Origin: Paramacrobiotus metropolitanus | Lineage: Eukaryota; Tardigrada; Eutardigrada; Parachela; Macrobiotidae | Length of the DNA: 64,000 bases | Assembly (NCBI RefSeq): GCF_019649055.1 | Contig: NW_026570475.1 | Location: 26,493 to 90,492, forward strand | Direction of reading: 5' to 3' | In this document: positions 57,392 to 64,000 of the stretch, piece by piece | Numbering within the stretch: position 1 is the first letter of the stretch | Layout of the letters: every line of letters starts with the position of its first letter | The notes under the pieces: model-generated | Databases searched by the model: none | Told to the model about the DNA's origin: nothing | The model's input: the letters and a program-made list of their open reading frames with translations, nothing else | Position numbers and translations under genes: made by a program

Positions 57392-60300
57392 TAGAGATGG
57401 CAGCGGCCGGCTAAACGGCTGACCTTTCTGCTGACGGCCGGCTGAAATCCTTAGCCGGCTAACTTACCGCGGCTGGAAGTCCCAGCCGGCTATGGCGGCT
57501 GACCAATTTTTCCAGCCGGGCTTAGCCGGCTATCGCCGGCTAAGCCGTTTAAGCCATTTACCGTATAACAATTAATAATAATTTTTAACAATAAAAACTG
57601 CTGCTCAGTATTCCGCACTACGTTTCTACAGTATAAGAAACAGCGAGTATTAGGTAGACAGAGTAGTTTGTGAAAAAGTAGACTGCGACAAGTACCGTAG
57701 TTGATTTTAATCTCACAGTTCGATTACAGCCAACGAATCAATAACCTTATACCAACTCTTGAGACATAAACTAGCATTTGCAGCTCGTGCCCCTAATCGG
57801 TTTCTAACATCCGTAATTACATTTCCAGACTTTGAAAACTCTCGTTCTGACTGCACCGAAGAACCTTGAACAGCAAGAAAGTCACGAGCAATTTTACTCA
57901 AAACAGGATACACTTTTTCATTCGTCTTCCAAAAATCTAACACGGCTGAATTTACCGGTGGCAGCTTGAGATAATCGTCCACTTCATTTCGTGCCGTCGA
58001 GTTACCCAAACACTGCTGAATCTTGCGTTGTCGCGCACTTAATTTTTTCGCATTAACAGGAATTCCTGTAGCAGGCTGCACAATTCCACCGTTCTCACTG
58101 GAATTGGTTTCATCGTCATACAACTTTCGAAGGACATCCACTGCAGTCTCGCGCAGTTTTTCAGGAATTCCAGACTGTTTCAGACCAGGATCAAGGAGAG
58201 CGCCTACAAGCAACATGCTTTGCGACCAATCTGATGCCGTAATGGTTTCCCATTTTTCCTTCATGTCTTTTCCAATTGTCCTCACCCACAGCGGCTGCAA
58301 ATAAATTTTAAAACAAACATGACTGAGAAGATAATAATACGGTTAAAATGAGTTATTATTATTACTGATTTTTATGATTATTGTTTAACATTTATAACAT
58401 CAATTATTGGTAATATTTTACATCGCAATATTTAATCATTTTAATGTCCACATTTAAAAAGAAATTTTTTCGGTCATGCCATTCGGTAATTACCTTAGTA
58501 AAATCCATACAAAGCGCTTCCAAATGCGTTTGTATATCCGCAACCGCTTGAACACTTAGGTTGATTGTTGGATAGGAATTCCCGGAGCACTCAGTTGTGG
58601 CATCTTCGAACGGCTGCAGAATATCCAGTATGTGCTTAATGGTTGTCCATTCATCGGTGGTGATGATGTTGTTTCGAGCAGCTCCTTTCTGGGACGCCAC
58701 AAATTGCACCAGCTTTTCGCGATTTTCATATGCCCCTAAATATCAGAAAAATACAAATAATAGACAACGACATTCAGAAATTGCAGTGTTATACAGAAGT
58801 AATATTTGCATTAAATACCTTGAAGCATATTCTTTGTGCTGTACCACCGAGTTGGAACGTCAGAAGGAAATTTCATGTTGGCAGCATTAATAAACTTCAG
58901 GAACTCCCGTTTGGCTTTCGGACTTTTCAAGTATGTTCGAATATTCTTGACTTTCTGAATCAAGGATTTCTGCTTTTCCAGAGCAATTTCGGCAGTCAGG
59001 TGAAGGCAATGACAAATGCAACGGACACGAAATTCATCAACTGCAATTTAATTCGCATTTACTTTCAATAAAAAATTAATATTCCAATATAATAAGATAT
59101 ACAAATACCGAAATGAGAAATAAAATAAACTAATTATTAGAACCATCACTTCTAGCGCTCTCGGTTTCTTACCATCAGAACTTTTTCCTTTTGCAATACG
59201 GTCAGTCTGCAGCTGTGGTTGCAGCGATTCGAAACATGTCCGCACATTTCCTCCCCCATCACCTGTATATCCCAAAATACGGTGCGTTATCTGGAATTCC
59301 TGCAGGCAGTCGTACATTGCTTCAGATAAGGCTGCTCCAGTCTGTGAGCCAGGTAGGAATTTCAGACACAGTGTGGCAGTTTGCATTGCCCAGCGTTGAT
59401 CGATGAAATGTGCTGTGATAGCCATATATGAATCACTGGAATCCGAAGTCCACATGTCAGTGGTAATGGAAATACGGCCGGGAATTCCTTGAAGAACATT
59501 GCAAATCTTCACTTTCACAGAGTCGTAGTCATCATAAATCCACTTCTTGACGGTGTTCCGAGAACACAGACAATATGATTCGTTGAGCCCATGAACAAGA
59601 GATCGAAAAGCAGGTTCCTCAACAACGGAAAAAGGCTGAGAGCCCATCACAATTCAGCGAGTTAACAGACTGTCAATTTTTTTGGACTTTTCCGCACTCA
59701 GAATCGCTGGTTTGCGCTGTGGATTAAAAAACGCCTCCACGTCGATTTTTCCCTTTTTTGGATCCGTTTTATCAGCATGGTGGTCTTTGAGATGTTGGTC
59801 GATATTTCCAGTGGACGTCTTAATCGAAAAAAAACTACTACAGTAATTACAGGATATCTTCTTCAGAGTTTCGTCCTTCGTTACGTGGTGCCAAACTGAG
59901 GACGTTTGAAACCTTGCTCGCTTTTTAACCGGAATTCCAGTATCGGGGGCGGGTGCGGAAGAAACTGCTGTGGCATCGATCGTAGAACCTGGAGTAGCTG
60001 GTGGCAGGATATCGTCTTCTGTGTCGCCAGTAGGATAGTCATACCGTGCAGCGTCTTCCGCGGCATCTTCCGCAATTTCTTGCATCAACGTGGGGCCTCC
60101 AAGTGGCATGCTAATAACTGTTTAGCACTGATCAGGAAAATTTGAACTGTGTGACAAAACAGCTCGTTTTGCTTTTATTGAATTTACTTCACGGGAACCT
60201 TACAGTACTACAGCGACTACATTTGCAAACTCACAGTAGTAATCTCAATTAGCATTCTGCATTTGTGAATCGGGAATACCTGCCCAAGCAGCATGCGGTG

Positions 60301-60586
60301 CAACTGTGCAACAGTGCAACTGCAGAATTTACACAGACTTGAATCGTGCGGCGATGCGGCGTTATGCGCCGTGCGTTTTTTCGATGGCGCCAGTCGCATC
60401 ACAATGCAGCCGCGCAAGCCGCTAAGCCGAAGCGGCCGCCGGCTAAGCCTCAGCCGGCTGGAATCGTTAGCCGGCGTAGACAGCCGGCCTTCCGTCGGCT
60501 ACGGCTCCCAAAAATCCTCAGCCGGCTGGCTGATAGCCGGCTAAGCCGCGGCTTAGCCGGCTTTCAGCCAGCCGCTGCCATCTCTA
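57392..60586. mobile_element. Complete hAT DNA transposon, 3195 bp
   Basis: Both ends begin TAGAGATGGCAGCGGC (inverted) and the element is flanked by the perfect 8-bp direct repeat gtgtggag (57384-57391 and 60587-60594), the size made by hAT transposases. Subterminal regions are GC-rich and packed with the 8-bp palindrome AGCCGGCT: three exact copies on the left and four on the right, plus many near-copies. These are probably transposase binding sites. The single gene is a minus-strand transposase in four exons. Ends and target duplication are intact, so the insertion is recent or mobilisable. Confidence 0.96.
57713..60109 (-). pseudogene. hAT transposase, four exons, one in-frame TGA
   Basis: Exons 59173-60109, 58819-59040, 58494-58735 and 57713-58294 (introns 132, 83 and 199 nt, all GT-AG) give 661 codons. 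Residues about 70-115 form a BED-type zinc finger (C-N-Y-C and H-x3-H) that binds DNA. Catalytic blocks are I-T-T-D-M-W-T, G-Y-T-G-D-G-G-G-N and S-E-R-E-F-S, with the R-W pair in P-T-R-W-Y-S. The C-terminal dimerisation region (D-F-W-K-T-N, D-F-L-A-V) is complete. A TGA around 59651 follows L-L-T-R and is the only break in the coding frame; upstream and downstream parts are both well conserved. The protein would cut and paste the surrounding element. Confidence 0.92.
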
Positions 60587-60594
60587 GTGTGGAG

Positions 60595-62964
60595 TACTAA
60601 CCAGCCAAAAGCTATATTTTCAGTGCCCAGCCAGAGGTCCTACAATAAAGTTGCTATGTTCGATAATAAATGCTCCGCTGGAGCAACTCCTTTCAGCACT
60701 CAAGGAATTATTTATATTATAAATGCTGTTTCCATAGTTCACCTTGATTTTTTTCATGTTCCCACTTCCAAGAAAGACGTCCACTGTTGCACCTCATGCG
60801 CGAAGTTATTCTCCTCTGGCGACTACACGCACTCTACGGCCTACTACGGTTGCTCCCAGGCTTTGTCCAGTTCTACCGGGAACAATACATATATTCTCCA
60901 CGAAGGCTAAAGAACTGGCTCACCTGATGCTCAGGCAGCAGTTAGCTCATTGTTTTTTGTTTCTTCATCATCGTTTTGGGTGCGGTCATTAGGACACATG
61001 ATTTTAGTCTTACGTATGCTGTAGTCCGGATTGCTAATATTTATTAGGAATACCTAATCTCAAATCACCTATATCGTCAGTTTAAATTAGCCGGTCAGAA
61101 TACTCAGGTTATTCAGTGATCTCTGAACTTGCCGCGACCTCGACTTTATTTTATTCTTAACTTGATGGGGACATCTAAAAGCTCGAGGCGTAATATCCCA
61201 CACTTTTGCTTTACGGCCGCGCAATACTTGCAAACCATTCCGCCGGGATCACCAAAATGTGCTTTAATGCCAGAAATAAATTGCTTCGTGCTTTCCACCC
61301 ACAGTATTGTAAGATAATGGGACCGCTCTCCGAGATCTCCGTTGCTTCACTCATGAATGGATCATCTGAGGTTCACATGACTTTTTCCTGGGCAATATCT
61401 CAGTGAAACGTTGAGGGGAATTTGCGGACAATTCCAGTCTCAAGCTTTCCGTAACTGGCGGTGAAGATCTGCATTTAGTATTGTGTGCGCGTGTCCGTTT
61501 ATGTGTTGTGACTGATTTGGTTATGAGGAGCAGGGTGGTAGCGCGTGATGATCTCACGCAAGATGTGCATGAATATGTTTAATGGAGGCTTCTCCAGGCT
61601 CAGGCTATGAGGATGTAGAAGACGGCTGTGCGTTACGCCAGCAAGTTTGCTCCGTTGTAGTGTTGAAAGTTCCCCGTCGCGCACTGTCACGCACGATCGT
61701 ATCGCGCTCTGTACCAGCAGAGGTAGAGGGCTGGCGATCAGCTGGATTATGTCGATTAGCCCGGGAACCAAATGATAACCGCCCAACGTGCGATTGCATC
61801 ACTCATCCCGGAGCGAGGTCAGCAGAGGATCCTGGGCGATATCCCCACGGATGATTCGGATGCTCGTGGACGCCGTGCGCCCTCATCGCCGCCGTAGAGA
61901 GCGTGTGTCGTCGCGGTAATTCCTCAGCTCTCTCGGGCGAAGATTCACGAGACGTAATGAATAAGAAATATGATTCGAACTTTAACGTCCGCACTTCGCA
62001 ACCCTGCCGGATTCTAAAGCTAACTTATTCATAAATACTGATCATGCTGCTGATACCGTGAGTTCCTTGGATTCGAACTCCTCAGCCGGTTCGGAAGCGT
62101 CGTCGGAGTGCTTCCATGCGGGAGCTGACAGCTTCTCCGGCACGCCCTGTCTGACGCGGTTACGACGTCTGTCATATGTACGCTGGCCTTGTCTTCAATT
62201 AAGCGCGTCTGGAGCTCTATGCTAGCATGACCGTCGTAGGTATCGAACGCCTTTTATATATTGATACCGATTGCATAATTACGTTGGAGAGACCCGGCCT
62301 TCCAAGCCTCCCCGTGGGCGAATTCCGGAAAAGTTAAACCAGAAACTGTTGACGACAGAATCACTTTAGTTTTTTACTGCGGGCCGAAAATGTGCGCATT
62401 CCGTACCGGTAAAGGAGTGTCCGTGTCTAAAGCGAAGGGGATAACAACAAATGGAAGAAACATCGATTTGATCACACCAGGACTGATGGAAGAGATGGCT
62501 ATGGATCCAGAAAGAATTCAGTATTTTTTGAAACATATGAAATGCTAGACGATTGACCTCCGGGATATATTTCCATACGACAGCATACTTGAATAAAAGA
62601 AAGAAATTGCCGGAAGAAAGTATACCAGCATATTTCGCAGATAGGTAGAGGGTGTGTTACATAACCGGATTACTCATGTAGTAATGTAACTTATGGTCAT
62701 ATATGTTTTTCCCTATGGTCATGTACCTATGGTCATGTGTGCGGTCATAGTCCATGTTTTTGCCTTTCTCATGCCCTTGTGAGCCAGATGTACTGACAAT
62801 GAGTGATTGTCTGATATTAGGTCGTTTCCCTGGATGTCCTGTTATTTGCGGCTTAGGCCGTTATATAAGCTTATGTTTACTTGTTATTTGTGAGTTCTTA
62901 GCTGAGTATTATTAAAGTGGCTAAAACCCGATATTCATTACGCCTCACGGATAGTGTAAGCGTA
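60595..62964. other. No recognisable gene; possible decayed LTR at the right end
   Basis: Short frames without domains through 62.6 kb. From about 62651 (tgtgttacataac, after a purine-rich gtagaggg) to about 62920 there is a TATA-like ttatataag (about 62862) and a ttattaaag word (about 62908). This could be a solo or degraded LTR on the plus strand, but no partner copy was seen. Confidence 0.35.
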
Positions 62965-63380
62965 TCAGGTGGAAGAACAATACATAGCCAACGATGTCAC
63001 AGTAGTACGATTCATATGTTCAACGAGGCCTTGGCTTTGCGGATGATAACTGGTCAAACAGTTATGTACCGTTCCGGTCAAAAAAAGAATATTCTGAAAT
63101 AATTCACTGCAAAATCCGGAGCGCCTGTCGGTTCCTAAGTGCCGAGGGGCGCCAAAACGACAAACACTCAGCGTTTTCTGTTCGAACGGCTTTCGCGCAA
63201 CAAAATCCGTAACTTGTTCAATAGCAACAATTAAATACTTCTTATCGTTTTTTGATTTTCTTAATGAACCTACATAATCCATCTGCCACCTTTGGCAGAC
63301 TTGATAGACAGGAATAGGTTGCAGTAGGCCATATGGCTTTCCTATTTTGTTCTTATATGTTAAGCAGTCCAGACATGTTG
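62965..63380 (-). pseudogene. Ty3/Gypsy-like integrase core fragment
   Basis: About 138 codons. C-L-D-C-L-T-Y-K-N-K-I-G-K-P is the end of the zinc-binding region. R-W-Q-M-D-Y-V-G-S-L holds the first catalytic Asp, L-G-T-D-R-R-S-G-F the second, and Y-H-P-Q-S-Q-G-L-V-E-H the Glu. It joins directly, at about 63.38 kb, to the paralogue of the 371-aa gene, so the two are fused by an insertion or rearrangement. A different lineage from the 52.9-55.8 kb copy. Confidence 0.88.
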
Positions 63381-64000
63381 TCGAAATCCTGCAACTCCAG
63401 CTGAAAAGTATTGTGAAGCCATTGCAAAATTTCCTGTTGAGTGAGCGCATAACGAGCATGGTATAAACTCGCTTGGATAGCGCAGCGAAGCTTGCCGTAA
63501 CTGTTCACTAACTTCTCCTTTCGGTTTTCTAGCACATCTTCTGCCACTTCCAGCGCAAAGCGCCCGTCGCAAACCATCTTCTCGAGTAAGATGCCACGAT
63601 TTATACTGTCTTCTAGGAAGATTCGCACCCGACTTAGAGTAAATTCTTTGTGCGCTTCCTCCAAATATTGTTGAACGCTGGGGATGTCCACATAGCAGCC
63701 ATCAATGTCCACTTCCAGAAGACAAACCCGAACTGCGGTGTGCTTTGCTGCTTGTGTTCCTATGGTCTCTTCCTGCGATGATCTCTTGTCGTTTATTCAA
63801 GCAAATTTTCTTCTTCTTTCAAACAAAAAGGACCGTGAAATATTTCAACGTTCTCGTCTGTGTTCTTAAGCTCGAAATGTTCGCCAAAAAAATTACTTTA
63901 CCGACGCTGCAATCGGGGAATGCGTCTCTCTGGAAAATCTTCGAAAAGATGTATGCAGTCAACCACGGTTTTCGTTGTTTTGTCAAGCAGTAGCTTGAGA
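63381..64000 (-). pseudogene. Diverged partial paralogue of the 371-aa element gene
   Basis: On the minus strand, 63.75-64.0 kb matches exon 3 of the gene at 46.7-48.0 kb: V-D-C-I-H-L and R-R-I-P-R-like text, then N-T-D-E-N-V-E-I in place of D-T-D-E-Q-I-E-I. The part at 63.39-63.71 kb matches the following helical block (H-K-E-N-L-E-S there, R-K-E-K-L-V-N here). The frame changes between the two parts and a stop interrupts the first, so this copy is broken. It runs off the right edge of the window and is cut on its other side by the integrase relic. Confidence 0.75.

Noticed and set aside
62060-62095. ggattcgaactcc resembling a tRNA T-arm on the minus strand
   Set aside because: The flanking T-stem does not pair and no anticodon or D arm is present.

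Overview
This window is nuclear DNA of an invertebrate animal. Its genes are split by short GT-AG introns (most 55-105 nt, a few up to about 230), it carries a metazoan-type histone H2A.X exon, and most of it is transposable elements at different stages of decay. I cannot place the species from sequence alone. I recognised no complete ordinary host gene; the long stretches between elements look non-coding.

The centrepiece, about 33.37-48.03 kb, is a Polinton/Maverick (adintovirus-like) virus-like element. Nearly all of its genes are on the minus strand. In transcription order they are: a 371-aa orphan gene, protein-primed-type family B DNA polymerase (8 exons), a 356-aa orphan gene (3 exons), a BIR/IAP-like zinc protein, a signal-peptide glycoprotein (2 exons), FtsK/A32-type packaging ATPase, a small Polinton core-like protein, a basic conserved protein, integrase (1 intron), penton-like minor capsid protein, a second basic core-like protein and a hexon-like major capsid protein. 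Between the ATPase and the glycoprotein, on the opposite strand, lies a gene for a TATA-binding-protein (TBP) homologue. It begins head-to-head with the ATPase, the start codons overlapping. A transposon-virus carrying its own TBP, beside an apparent apoptosis-inhibitor-like protein and a secreted glycoprotein, is the most unusual content here. The element is damaged at its capsid end: the major capsid gene has a frameshift, a stop and a missing C-terminus. The integrase also has one in-frame stop. No adenain-type protease was found. A terminal exon of H2A.X lies 41 bases past the broken capsid end.

Other elements: a non-LTR retrotransposon of restriction-like-endonuclease type (12.69-15.55 kb, minus) and a 5'-truncated copy of it (5.99-6.29 kb, plus); several Ty3/Gypsy-like gag and integrase relics (2.8, 11.4, 22.3, 24-25, 63 kb); a 5'-truncated Ty3/Gypsy pol with its 3' LTR (52.88-55.79 kb); a complete 3.2-kb hAT transposon with inverted ends, 8-bp target duplication and a 4-exon transposase (57.39-60.59 kb); an 843-bp foldback hAT-type MITE (30.41-31.25 kb); and a hairpin-rich, tandem-repeat region next to an orphan 257-aa ORF (50.6-52.84 kb). 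At the right edge is a diverged, partial paralogue of the element's 371-aa gene, so that gene belongs to a repeated family.

Splice junctions were read by eye. In every multi-exon model with a complete start and stop the exon lengths sum to a multiple of three, which supports them.
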